Assembly: GCA_902527215.1 (NCBI GenBank)
Contig: CABZOF010000003.1
Location: 62,001-126,000 of the forward strand
Direction: 5' to 3'
DNA length: 64,000 bases
Origin: an uncultured Pelagibacteraceae bacterium
GTDB lineage: Bacteria > Pseudomonadota > Alphaproteobacteria > Pelagibacterales > Pelagibacteraceae
Of this stretch, positions 43,468-51,626 are shown one piece after another. Within the stretch, counting starts at the first letter, position 1, and every line of letters begins with the position of its first letter. A program made the translations under genes and the position numbers. Below the pieces are notes generated by a model that was not told the DNA's origin, did no database searches, and saw only the letters and a program-made list of their open reading frames with translations.

Positions 43468-43496
43468 ATTACAAATTTGTTACAGTTTTGTTAAAT
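43468..43496 (-). promoter_or_regulatory. PHO box array upstream of pstS
   Basis: On the minus strand three seven-base half-sites, ATTTAAC, CTGTAAC and TTGTAAT, follow one another with four-base A/T spacers, an 11-base period. The last two (43468-43485) form a near-consensus PhoB box (CTGTMAY-N4-YTGTMAT type). The array ends 68 bases before the pstS ATG; A/T-rich sequence suitable for a -10 element lies just downstream. Confidence 0.72.
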
Positions 43497-43506
43497 AGGT
43501 AACTTT

Positions 43507-44139
43507 TTAGTTGTATTTTTTAGAGATGATTAAGGTATCATTATCTGCAGCTAAATCTCCTCGACAACGAATTGGGCTGACATTTTCACTTAGTGCTAAG
43601 CTCTTTGTTGGTCTTAAAGTAACTTCTAGTTGTATCATTGATATAAGGTCTTTTACTTGATTTTGATCATATTTCCATGAAGGCCAACTTGTGGGGGTAG
43701 AAAAAGTAGTAATTATATAACTTGAGGCCCTATTAAAATTATAATTACTCTCATTTTGTTTTCTTAACAAATGATCTCTTACAGAAAAGAAAATATTTTT
43801 ACATCTATGCATGTCAGACATATAATTTTCTTTTTTTAAGTTTTTGTTCATTGGGATTGATACAATCAAATCAATTGTATCTCTCCAGAATGAAGTTAAA
43901 ACCTCAGTATAGATATGATCAACATTTACTTTGTCAGATGGAAAATGTTTATTGACAGTGCTTTTCGTATTTTCTAAGTCATTTTTCATTCTAAAAATAC
44001 CAATATCAAATACAGTAAGTTGTTGGTTTCTTAAAAGTGTTGTAATGTCTTTTTTATTAGAGTCTTCAGAGTAAGAATTTGATATAAAATTAAAAAATAA
44101 GTAAGAAAAAATAAAAAAATTTATTATTATTTTTTTCAT
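43507..44139 (-). CDS. Exported protein of unknown function in the phoR-pstS interval
   Basis: I do not recognise the family. The 210-residue product starts with a clear signal peptide (about residues 1-24, Phe/Ile rich, cut near SYS-EDS). The mature part is mixed helix with two conserved-looking cysteines (HRCKNIFFSVRDHLLRKQN and PIRCRGDLAADND) that could form a disulfide. It stands alone between phoR and pstS with about 75 and 107 bases on either side. Position suggests a phosphate-linked periplasmic role. Confidence 0.72.
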   Translation of the reverse strand: MKKIIINFFIFSYLFFNFISNSYSEDSNKKDITTLLRNQQLTVFDIGIFRMKNDLENTKSTVNKHFPSDKVNVDHIYTEVLTSFWRDTIDLIVSIPMNKNLKKENYMSDMHRCKNIFFSVRDHLLRKQNESNYNFNRASSYIITTFSTPTSWPSWKYDQNQVKDLISMIQLEVTLRPTKSLALSENVSPIRCRGDLAADNDTLIISKKYN

Positions 44140-44213
44140 TTAACAATTTTATTTAAAAAATCCGTTATTTACAAATTAAATTATATTGTGAAAATTGTTA
44201 AATTATATGAAGT

Positions 44214-45368
44214 TTATAATTCACTGGGTAAATGAATGTTAATTTCGGTTCCTTTACCATTAAGATTTTTTATTTCGTAATCACCTCTATGTTGAGAAAT
44301 TATATGTTTGACAATTGCAAGACCTAAACCTGTTCCACCAACTTTCCTGCTCTCTTCAACATCTACTCTATAAAATCTTTCAGTTACCCTGTTAATTTGA
44401 TCCTCGGGAATTCCAATACCTTGATCAGATACAGATATTTTAATTCCTTTTGTTATGAGTTTCCCTTTGCTTGGAGAAGCTAATATATTTATAGTTGATT
44501 TTTCTTTTGAGTATTTAATAGCATTGTCTAATAAATTAGAAAAAACTGTTATTAATTTATCTTCATCACCAATAACATCACTTACATTACCTAAATTAAT
44601 TTCAAGATTAATATTTTTTTCTTTTAAGCTAGTAAAATGAACATCTTTTACTTTTGTCAATACATTCTTCAAATTAACTGGTTTGTCAGGTCTTATATGC
44701 TCCTGGAGTTCAATTCTGCTTAATATTAATAGATCACTTATTAAATTTTCCATTCTTTTGCTTTGTGAAGAGATTATTTTAAGAAAGTTTATCTTTGCTA
44801 TTTCGTCATCTTTAGCAGGACCCTCTATTGTCTCTATAGCGCCTTTAATTGAAACAAGAGGAGTTTTTAATTCATGGCTAACATTAGCAACAAAGTCAGT
44901 TCTAAATTTTTGTGCTTTTGAAATTTCAGTAAGATCTTTTAAAAATAAAACAACAGAGTCTTTTTCTGTAAAAATTACAGTTGGTCCAGGAATCACATAA
45001 ATTCTGTAATACTGATATGAAGGCAAATTTATTTCTAAATCTAAATTACTAGTTTTTTTTGAAAACTTAACTTCTCTGATTTTTTCATCTAGATTAGGAT
45101 GCCTTAAAATTGTGCCGAGATGTGTATTTAAAATATTTTTACCAAATCTTTTTTCAGCACTTGGATTGACATATTTTATAATATTTAATTTATCTAATGC
45201 TATAAATTGATCCTCTAATTCATCTAATATAAATGTTTTGCTATCATCCTTTTCATACTTTGAGATAATAATTTTATCATCAGTATTTTTTTTGTTTCTG
45301 TTTGAATAAATTATTATTAGTAGAAATATAATTACACAGATTAATAGTATTTCAAAGAGGCCAATCAT
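44214..45368 (-). CDS. phoR: PhoR, phosphate-regulon sensor kinase
   Basis: Membrane histidine kinase that phosphorylates PhoB. A single N-terminal helix (about residues 3-22) is followed by a PAS domain (FILDELEDQFIALDKLNIIK), the dimerisation H-box FVANVSHELKTPLVSIKGA, N-box DNAIKYSKEKS, G1 SDQGIGIPEDQ, F-box RFYRVD and G2 GGTGLGLAIVKHI. There is no periplasmic domain, as expected for PhoR, which senses through PstB/PhoU. 384 residues. Not directly co-linear with phoB but on the same strand. Confidence 0.92.
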   Translation of the reverse strand: MIGLFEILLICVIIFLLIIIYSNRNKKNTDDKIIISKYEKDDSKTFILDELEDQFIALDKLNIIKYVNPSAEKRFGKNILNTHLGTILRHPNLDEKIREVKFSKKTSNLDLEINLPSYQYYRIYVIPGPTVIFTEKDSVVLFLKDLTEISKAQKFRTDFVANVSHELKTPLVSIKGAIETIEGPAKDDEIAKINFLKIISSQSKRMENLISDLLILSRIELQEHIRPDKPVNLKNVLTKVKDVHFTSLKEKNINLEINLGNVSDVIGDEDKLITVFSNLLDNAIKYSKEKSTINILASPSKGKLITKGIKISVSDQGIGIPEDQINRVTERFYRVDVEESRKVGGTGLGLAIVKHIISQHRGDYEIKNLNGKGTEINIHLPSEL

Positions 45369-45439
45369 GATGTTCTAAAAGTTAAGTATATAATTAACAT
45401 ATTAAAAATTTAATATGCAATTATTTAAATTTTAGTTAT

Positions 45440-46444
45440 TTAATTAGGGGAGATATTATTAATAAAAATTTCTGCGGTTTTATCCCAAGTAAAGTTTTTA
45501 GAGTATTCTAGGCACTTTTCTCTTTCAACTTTTAGAGCTTTCATTGCGGATTTTTCTAAATCCTCATCTAAACAATTAATTTCACTATCTTTGAAAATAT
45601 CTTTAGGACCAGGAACAGGAAATGCTGCAACCGGTGTACCACAACTGAGGGATTCACATATTACAATTGCAAACGTATCTGTTTTGCTTGGGAAGACAAA
45701 AACATCAGATGATGTAAAATATGAAGCTAATTCACCGTTAGTTTTTTCACCCAAGAAGTGAGCATCTGGAAATTCTTTTTTTAACTTTTCAATATCTGGT
45801 CCTTTACCAACAAGAAGTTTTGTTCCTTCTAATTTTAGATTTAAAAAAGCACGAATATTTTTTTCAATAGCCACTCGACCTACATATATCCATATAGGCC
45901 TTTTATATTCTAAATTGATTTTTTTTGGATTTTTAAACGATCCATGATCAGCACCTCTTGTCCAAACAACCATTTTACTTTCATCTACTCCAATTTGAAT
46001 TAGTTCTTTTTTCATAGATTCGGTTGTAACCAAAATTTTTTCTGCTTTGTTATGAAAGTTGCTTAGGAATTTCTGTGATAATTTTTCAGGAACCCAAGGT
46101 AAATATAATTTCATATATTTATCAAATCTTGTGTGAAAACTTGTGGTAAACTTTAGATTATTTTTAAGACAATATCTTCTTGCCATAAATCCTAAAGGAC
46201 CTTCGGTAGCTATATGTATGGCTGAAGGATTTATTTTTTTTATTAAATGACTTACTCTTGGCCAAATATTCACAGAAAGTCTTATTTCATTATATTTAGG
46301 CATTGGCACAGTGAAGAAAAGTTGGGGATTTAAATACTCAACTTCGTGACCCATTGCTTCAAGTTTTTTTCCTGTTTCATTTAAAGTTCTTACCACACCA
46401 TTTACTTGTGGAAAATAAGCGTCTGTTACAATTAATATTTTCAT
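45440..46444 (-). CDS. agt: Agt-like GT4 glycosyltransferase, probable diacylglycerol glycosyltransferase
   Basis: GT-B fold glycosyltransferase of 334 residues: N-terminal GVVRTLNETGKKLEAMGHEV, IATEGPLGFMARRYC, and the donor-binding VGRVAIEKNIRAFLNL and PSKTDTFAIVICESLSCGTP with the Glu motif. It follows the PlcP gene with a one-base overlap. In SAR11 and other marine bacteria a PlcP-Agt pair replaces phospholipids with glucosyl- or glucuronosyl-diacylglycerol when phosphate is scarce. Position next to pho/pst supports this reading. Specificity for glucose or glucuronate cannot be told. Confidence 0.84.
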   Translation of the reverse strand: MKILIVTDAYFPQVNGVVRTLNETGKKLEAMGHEVEYLNPQLFFTVPMPKYNEIRLSVNIWPRVSHLIKKINPSAIHIATEGPLGFMARRYCLKNNLKFTTSFHTRFDKYMKLYLPWVPEKLSQKFLSNFHNKAEKILVTTESMKKELIQIGVDESKMVVWTRGADHGSFKNPKKINLEYKRPIWIYVGRVAIEKNIRAFLNLKLEGTKLLVGKGPDIEKLKKEFPDAHFLGEKTNGELASYFTSSDVFVFPSKTDTFAIVICESLSCGTPVAAFPVPGPKDIFKDSEINCLDEDLEKSAMKALKVEREKCLEYSKNFTWDKTAEIFINNISPN

Positions 46445-47262
46445 TATGATGCCTTTTTCAGACCTAGAGTTTCAATTACTTCTTTATCTGAATTATTACG
46501 ACTATCTGAAAATTCTTCTCTTAATTTATCCCAATAAATTATTTCAAACGTTCCATCAAAGTTTTCAACTAAGGCAGTACAAGACTCAACCCAGTCTCCA
46601 CAATTTAAATAATTAACACCATCATAATTTTCATTTTGGGCATGATGAATATGCCCACAGATTATTCCATCAAATTTTTTTTTCTTTCCATATTCTGCAA
46701 TTGTTTTTTCGTATTCTCCCATATATTTAACTGCATTTTTTACCTTATATTTAAGAAACTTTGCTAAAGACCACTGGCCTTTACCTCTTAGACGTCTAAA
46801 AAAGTTAATCACTACATTTAATTTCAATAGCATTTCATAGGCTATTGCGCCTAACTTCGACAACCATTTGGCATATCTCATAACACCATCCCAAGCATCA
46901 CCGTGAACAACTAAATATTTTTTATTTAAAACAGACTGATGAATTACTCTATTGATCATTTTTATCTGTCCAAAATGCATAGGAATAAATTTTCGAAACA
47001 CTTCATCATGATTACCTATAACGTAGTAAACTTCTGTTCCATGTCTTGCTTTTCTTAATATTTTTTGAATTACGTCATTATGTTCTTGTGGCCAATAAAA
47101 ATTTTTTTGAAGTGCCCAAACATCTATTATATCGCCTACACAGTAAAGTTTTTCTGATCTTGTATTTTTAAAAAATTCAAGCAATTTATTTGCTTGGCAA
47201 CCTTTAGTACCAAGATGCACATCTGAAATGAATATACTTTTGTATTTTAATATAGGTTTCAT
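46444..47262 (-). CDS. plcP: PlcP-like metallophosphoesterase (phospholipase C type)
   Basis: Calcineurin-like metallophosphoesterase of 272 residues. The metal ligands are visible in order: Asp14-Val-His16 (SDVHLG), Gly43-Asp44 (GDIIDVW), Asn84-His85-Asp86 (GNHDE), His120-Gly-Asp122 and His204-Ile-His206 (GHIHHA). The family includes UDP-diacylglucosamine hydrolase LpxH; the UDP-2,3-diacylglucosamine diphosphatase-like marine PlcP releases headgroup phosphate from phospholipids and yields diacylglycerol. The linked GT4 gene supports PlcP. Confidence 0.86.
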   Translation of the reverse strand: MKPILKYKSIFISDVHLGTKGCQANKLLEFFKNTRSEKLYCVGDIIDVWALQKNFYWPQEHNDVIQKILRKARHGTEVYYVIGNHDEVFRKFIPMHFGQIKMINRVIHQSVLNKKYLVVHGDAWDGVMRYAKWLSKLGAIAYEMLLKLNVVINFFRRLRGKGQWSLAKFLKYKVKNAVKYMGEYEKTIAEYGKKKKFDGIICGHIHHAQNENYDGVNYLNCGDWVESCTALVENFDGTFEIIYWDKLREEFSDSRNNSDKEVIETLGLKKAS

Positions 47263-47348
47263 TTAATCCTTTTTTTTTAATTCAATTTGCACTAGAATCG
47301 TTTAATTCTTTGTGCCATAGTAATGTTAAGGAAATATTAAAATTTATT

Positions 47349-48236
47349 ATGAAATATTGCATTATTTACAACAAAAACGCTTCCTCTGGCAGAAAATCTA
47401 AATTTATAAAAAAAATTTCTGATGAACTTTCTAAGTATAACGATGTTTCTTTTTTTGAAACTGAGAGCGTGGATAAAGCAGAGGCAGTATTTAAAAATAT
47501 TTCTAAGTTAAATATAGATAGACTTGTAGTTGCTGGAGGCGATGGTTCAGTATCATTTGCAATAAACAAACTTATTAAAAATAATTTTGTTCCAAAAAAA
47601 GATTTTGCTATTGGTTATATACCAGCTGGAACTGCTAATTTACTTCAAGCTGAACTAAATATGAGTAAAAAAATAAGTAAAATTGTTCAAATTTTACAAT
47701 CAAACAATTTAAAACAAACTAATTTAGTAAAAATCAATAATGATTATTTTATTTTAATGGCAGGTATAGGTTGGGATGCAACGATAGTCCATTCAATTAA
47801 TAGTTCTCTAAAAAAACTGTTAGGTAAAATTATTTTTGGATATAAAGGATTGCAAAAATTTTTGTTAATGAAAAATCAAAAATTAAAAGTTAACATAGAT
47901 GGTCAAAATCATATAGCTGACTGGGTGTTATGTTCTAATACCAATTATTATGCGGGTCACTACAAAATTAATAAAACAAATATATTTGATAACAAAATTA
48001 TTACTTATGTATTCAAAGACCTTACAAGAATAAAAATACTTTATTATATTTATTTGATTATTTTTTTTGGAGATTTATCGAAGTCTACGAGTGTTATAAC
48101 ATCTTATTCCAGTGAGCTAAAAATTGATGGACAAGGGAAAAAAATTCCAATTCAAATTGATGGTGATAAATATCAATATTGTGATAACGTAGAATTAAGG
48201 AAATCAGGAAAATATTTTAACATATTAACAGCATAA
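47349..48236 (+). CDS. DagK/YegS-family lipid kinase
   Basis: Diacylglycerol-kinase catalytic domain protein, 295 residues. It has YNKNASSGRKSKFIKKI at the nucleotide-binding start, VAGGDGSVSFAINKL and IPAGTANLLQAELNMSK, then a beta-rich C-terminal half ending IQIDGDKYQY, standard for the family. The open frame begins at 47310, but the ATG at 47349 aligns with the conserved start. Divergent from plcP by 86 bases. It could phosphorylate diacylglycerol made by PlcP back to phosphatidate, or act on sphingoid lipids. Confidence 0.87.
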   Translation: MKYCIIYNKNASSGRKSKFIKKISDELSKYNDVSFFETESVDKAEAVFKNISKLNIDRLVVAGGDGSVSFAINKLIKNNFVPKKDFAIGYIPAGTANLLQAELNMSKKISKIVQILQSNNLKQTNLVKINNDYFILMAGIGWDATIVHSINSSLKKLLGKIIFGYKGLQKFLLMKNQKLKVNIDGQNHIADWVLCSNTNYYAGHYKINKTNIFDNKIITYVFKDLTRIKILYYIYLIIFFGDLSKSTSVITSYSSELKIDGQGKKIPIQIDGDKYQYCDNVELRKSGKYFNILTA

Positions 48237-48313
48237 CTTTTAAATAAGAGAATTTATCAAAAAATCATTTTACTAAGATATTTAATTTAAATATAATTAT
48301 TATAAAATTACAC

Positions 48314-48320
48314 AGGAGGT
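48314..48320 (+). promoter_or_regulatory. Strong ribosome-binding site of the Lys-rich small protein
   Basis: AGGAGGT, nearly the full anti-16S match, stands four bases before the ATG at 48325. Such a strong site is uncommon in this window and implies high translation. Confidence 0.7.
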
Positions 48321-48324
48321 CATT

Positions 48325-48534
48325 ATGAGTAAAAAGTTAAAGAAAAATGAAAAAAGAAAAAAAAAGGTTATCGAGTTAATAGAAAAACTTAAAAATAAGA
48401 TCAATTTAAAAGAAAAAAAATTATCTAAAATTAATATTAAAATTGCAAGTATTGAAAAAAGAGTTGCTGAAAAAAAAACAAAAAAACTAGCTAAAAAGAA
48501 GACTATCGAGAGTTCCGCATCTGTAAATAACTAA
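48325..48534 (+). CDS. Lys-rich coiled-coil small protein
   Basis: A 69-residue protein with about 45 percent Lys by eye, no aromatic residues and heptad-like repeats (VIELIEKLKNKINLKEKKLS) compatible with one long helix. It resembles small basic DNA- or RNA-binding helical proteins in general features only; no family is recognised. The strong ribosome-binding site and the stem-loop downstream argue for a real, well-expressed gene. An A/T-rich TATAATTATTATAAAAT stretch just upstream could hold a -10 element. Confidence 0.72.
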   Translation: MSKKLKKNEKRKKKVIELIEKLKNKINLKEKKLSKINIKIASIEKRVAEKKTKKLAKKKTIESSASVNN

Positions 48535-48546
48535 TTTCTAAATCTT

Positions 48547-48579
48547 CTTTCCCCTTTTTGTAATTAAAAAAGGGGAAAG
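48547..48579. terminator. Stem-loop after the Lys-rich gene
   Basis: A 13-base-pair stem (CTTTCCCCTTTTT with AAAAAGGGGAAAG) around a seven-base loop, 13 bases after the stop. No T run follows on the plus strand, so it may act as a terminator through its internal T stretch or as an mRNA-stabilising 3' structure. It could also serve the opposing manC transcript. Confidence 0.55.
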
Positions 48580-48699
48580 TAGTTAATCAACAAAATTTTA
48601 AAATTAAGGGAAAATAAAGATGTTTTATAATTTAAAATTTTATTAAAATTTTATAATTAATGTTGATGACAAAAATATTTATAGATTATTACAATTTTA

Positions 48700-49908
48700 T
48701 TAAAGTTTATTTGCTCTACCATAAATGTCTTGATATCTAACAATATCAGTCTCTTTTAGAATTGAACCAACTTGAGCTTCCATAATTTTTACAGGTTTTT
48801 TTCCAGGATTTTGTATTCTATGAATTGCTCCTAATGGAATAAATATATGCTCATCAGGTTTTTTATTAATAATATTTTTATTTAAAGTTATTCTTGGATT
48901 ACCTTTTGTAACTAACCAATGTTCTGCTCTGTGATGATGTTTTTGAAGACTTAATATACCTTTAGGTTTAACTGATAATTCTTTAATTAAAAACTCTTTT
49001 CCTTCGAATAAATTTAAATAACTCCCCCATGGTCTATAAAAAACATTCTTTTTCTTAAAGTGTTTTCTTTTATTTTTATCATAAATTTTTAAAATCTCTT
49101 TCCAACTTCCAAGATCAGACCAAGGAATGTCTAATTTAATAGCATTAATTTTATTTGTTTTCTCAAGTATTGCATAATCAAAAGATTTCTCGATTGATTT
49201 TTCAAAAGCTCTTTTGTTTAAGTAATAAGTATTATTTTTATATTTGCCTTTTTTAATAGCCTCAACACAACTTTTGTAAGTTTTATTTTGATATTTTTTA
49301 AAGTTATTGATTATTGAGTCTTTTCTTAAAAAAAACATGCCAGAATTCCAGTAACCTTTTTTCTTAATGACTTCTTTTGCTTTTGATAAATTTGGTTTTT
49401 CAATAAATTTTGTAACTTTATTTATAGATTTAATTTTTTTAGTTAAAAAATATCCATACTCACTTGATGGATTTGTCGGTTTAATTCCAAAAATAAATAA
49501 ATTTTGATCATCTAAATTTGATTTATTTTTTAATAGGGCTTTATTTAAAATATTAGATTTATCAATTAAATGATCTGCTGCAAAAAATATTAATGGTTGC
49601 TCTAATGGAATATCCTTTATTAATGCAGACGCTAATATTGCTGGTGCAGTATTTTTTTTAGCTGGTTCTAAAACTATTTTAAACTTTTTTATTTTACTTT
49701 TTTTTAAAGCTAATTTGACTTGTTTTAAGTATTTTAAATTTGTGCTTATAATTGGAAAATCAAAAATTGGTTTATTAACTCTTTCTAAAGTTTTTTGAAT
49801 TAAGCTCCATCCACCAAAATCAATAAATTGTTTTGCTTGATGTTTTTTTTTATCTGGCCAAAGTCTTGTTCCTGCGCCACCACAAAGTATTACAGGTCTA
49901 ATTTTCAT
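48700..49908 (-). CDS. manC: Mannose-1-phosphate guanylyltransferase/phosphomannose isomerase
   Basis: Makes GDP-mannose for surface glycans. The 402-residue product has the nucleotidyltransferase motif LCGGAGTRLWPDKKK, FAADHL, YGYFLTKKIK, FIEKPNLSKAKEVIKK and WNSGMFFLRKD, then a C-terminal cupin with RPWGSYLNLFEGKEFLIKEL and HHHRAEHWLVTKG and FIPLGAIHRIQNPGKKP. It is about 70 residues shorter than typical bifunctional AlgA/ManC but keeps both halves. It starts at the stop of ilvD (one-base overlap). A 165-base gap separates it from the Lys-rich gene. Confidence 0.88.
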   Translation of the reverse strand: MKIRPVILCGGAGTRLWPDKKKHQAKQFIDFGGWSLIQKTLERVNKPIFDFPIISTNLKYLKQVKLALKKSKIKKFKIVLEPAKKNTAPAILASALIKDIPLEQPLIFFAADHLIDKSNILNKALLKNKSNLDDQNLFIFGIKPTNPSSEYGYFLTKKIKSINKVTKFIEKPNLSKAKEVIKKKGYWNSGMFFLRKDSIINNFKKYQNKTYKSCVEAIKKGKYKNNTYYLNKRAFEKSIEKSFDYAILEKTNKINAIKLDIPWSDLGSWKEILKIYDKNKRKHFKKKNVFYRPWGSYLNLFEGKEFLIKELSVKPKGILSLQKHHHRAEHWLVTKGNPRITLNKNIINKKPDEHIFIPLGAIHRIQNPGKKPVKIMEAQVGSILKETDIVRYQDIYGRANKL

Positions 49909-51626
49909 TAAATATCTGCGTAAGTTCTAACCTCGTTTTTACCACCTGGATGAGTTGGTGCACCTTTATAAGCTGGTCCTACAGTTTGTGCATATTTCCA
50001 TAATGTACCATTGCCAAAATTCACTTTCCTCGGTTTCCATTTTTTACGTCTTGCACTTAATTCCTTTTTTGTAAGTCTTACGTTAATTGTGCCCTTTTTA
50101 GCGTCTATATCGATGATATCCCCATTCCTTAAAAGGGCTATAGGACCGCCTACGGAGGCCTCAGGGCCCACATGACCGATACAAAAGCCTCTGGTAGCCC
50201 CAGAGAACCTACCGTCAGTAATAAGGGCTACTTTCTCCCCTTTTCCTTGACCGTAGATTGCTGCAGTTGTTTGAAGCATTTCTCTCATTCCAGGACCTCC
50301 TATTGGTCCTTCGTATCTAATTATAATAATGTCTCCATCTTTGTATTTTCTATTTATTACCGCTTTGTACGCAGACTCTTCATTATCAAAACATCTTGCT
50401 CTTCCTGTAAATTGTAATTTTTTCAAACCTGCTATTTTTACAATTCCACCTTCTGGGGCTAAATTTCCTTTTAATCCAACAACTCCTCCTGTTGGAGAAA
50501 TTGGATTTTTAAAAGATCTCATTACTTTTTGATTTTCTCTAAATTTTACATTTTTTAAATTTTCTCTCATGGTTTTGCCTGTAACCGTCATACAATCACC
50601 ATGGATGTAACCGCCGTCCATTAATGTCTTTAATAACATTGGAACTCCTCCTGCTTCCCACATATCTTTTGCAACATATTTTCCACCAGGTTTTAAATCT
50701 GCAAGATAAGGAGTTTTCTTAAATATTTTTGCAACATCCATTAAATCAAATTTAATTCCAATTTCATTTGCGATAGCTGGCAAGTGTAAACCTGCATTTG
50801 TTGATCCACCTGTTGCTGCAACAATTGTTGCTGCATTTTCTAAAGCTTTTCTTGTTACTATGTCTCTAGGTCTAATATTTTTTGCTAATAAATTCATTAC
50901 AGCTTTACCGCTGTCTATTGCATATTTATTTCTCTCTAAATATGGCGCTGGCGTTCCTGCTGAGAAAGGTAAAGCTAATCCTATTGCTTCAGAAACACAT
51001 GCCATTGTATTTGCAGTAAATTGTCCACCACAAGCACCTGCACTTGGACATGCTTTTAATTCTAATTTTCTTAATGCATGAGCTGTCATTTTTTTTGATG
51101 TATATTTTCCAACTCCTTCAAATACATCTACAACAGTTACATCTTTCCCATTAAATCTCCCAGGTAGAATTGATCCACCATATATAAATACACTTGGAAT
51201 ATTTAAACGTACCATCGACATCATTAAACCAGGTAATGATTTATCACAGCCCGCTAATCCAACTAATGCATCATAACAATGTCCTCTAACCGTAAGTTCA
51301 GTTGAGTCTGCTATTACATCTCTTGATATTAATGATGACTTCATTCCTTCATGACCCATCGCAATACCATCAGTTACTGTAATAGTACAAAATTCTCTTG
51401 GAGTTCCACCTGAAGCTTTAACTCCTTTTTTAACTGATTGAGCTTGTTTCATTAAATTAATGTTACATGGAGCAGCTTCATTCCATGTTGAGACAACTCC
51501 AACAAATGGCTTAGCAACGTCCTTTTCTGTTAAATCCATTGCGTAATAAAATGATCTTTGAGGGGCTTTATCTGCACCTATTGTTGTGTGTCTACTTGGT
51601 AATTTTTTCTTATTAAATTTTTTCAT
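49908..51626 (-). CDS. ilvD: Dihydroxy-acid dehydratase
   Basis: Fe-S enzyme of branched-chain amino-acid synthesis, converting dihydroxy-isovalerate and its homologue to the 2-oxo acids. The 572-residue protein has [19 protein letters not shown], the cluster cysteines in [22 protein letters not shown] and [17 protein letters not shown], and [19 protein letters not shown]. The coding sequence has some G/C-rich stretches compared with its neighbours. It sits between valS and manC; valS, the valine-using synthetase, overlaps it by one base. Confidence 0.96.
   Translation of the reverse strand: MKKFNKKKLPSRHTTIGADKAPQRSFYYAMDLTEKDVAKPFVGVVSTWNEAAPCNINLMKQAQSVKKGVKASGGTPREFCTITVTDGIAMGHEGMKSSLISRDVIADSTELTVRGHCYDALVGLAGCDKSLPGLMMSMVRLNIPSVFIYGGSILPGRFNGKDVTVVDVFEGVGKYTSKKMTAHALRKLELKACPSAGACGGQFTANTMACVSEAIGLALPFSAGTPAPYLERNKYAIDSGKAVMNLLAKNIRPRDIVTRKALENAATIVAATGGSTNAGLHLPAIANEIGIKFDLMDVAKIFKKTPYLADLKPGGKYVAKDMWEAGGVPMLLKTLMDGGYIHGDCMTVTGKTMRENLKNVKFRENQKVMRSFKNPISPTGGVVGLKGNLAPEGGIVKIAGLKKLQFTGRARCFDNEESAYKAVINRKYKDGDIIIIRYEGPIGGPGMREMLQTTAAIYGQGKGEKVALITDGRFSGATRGFCIGHVGPEASVGGPIALLRNGDIIDIDAKKGTINVRLTKKELSARRKKWKPRKVNFGNGTLWKYAQTVGPAYKGAPTHPGGKNEVRTYADI

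Noticed and set aside
50172-51081. Plus-strand reading frames opposite ilvD
   Set aside because: They are shadows of the conserved dehydratase; the higher G+C there lengthens antisense frames.
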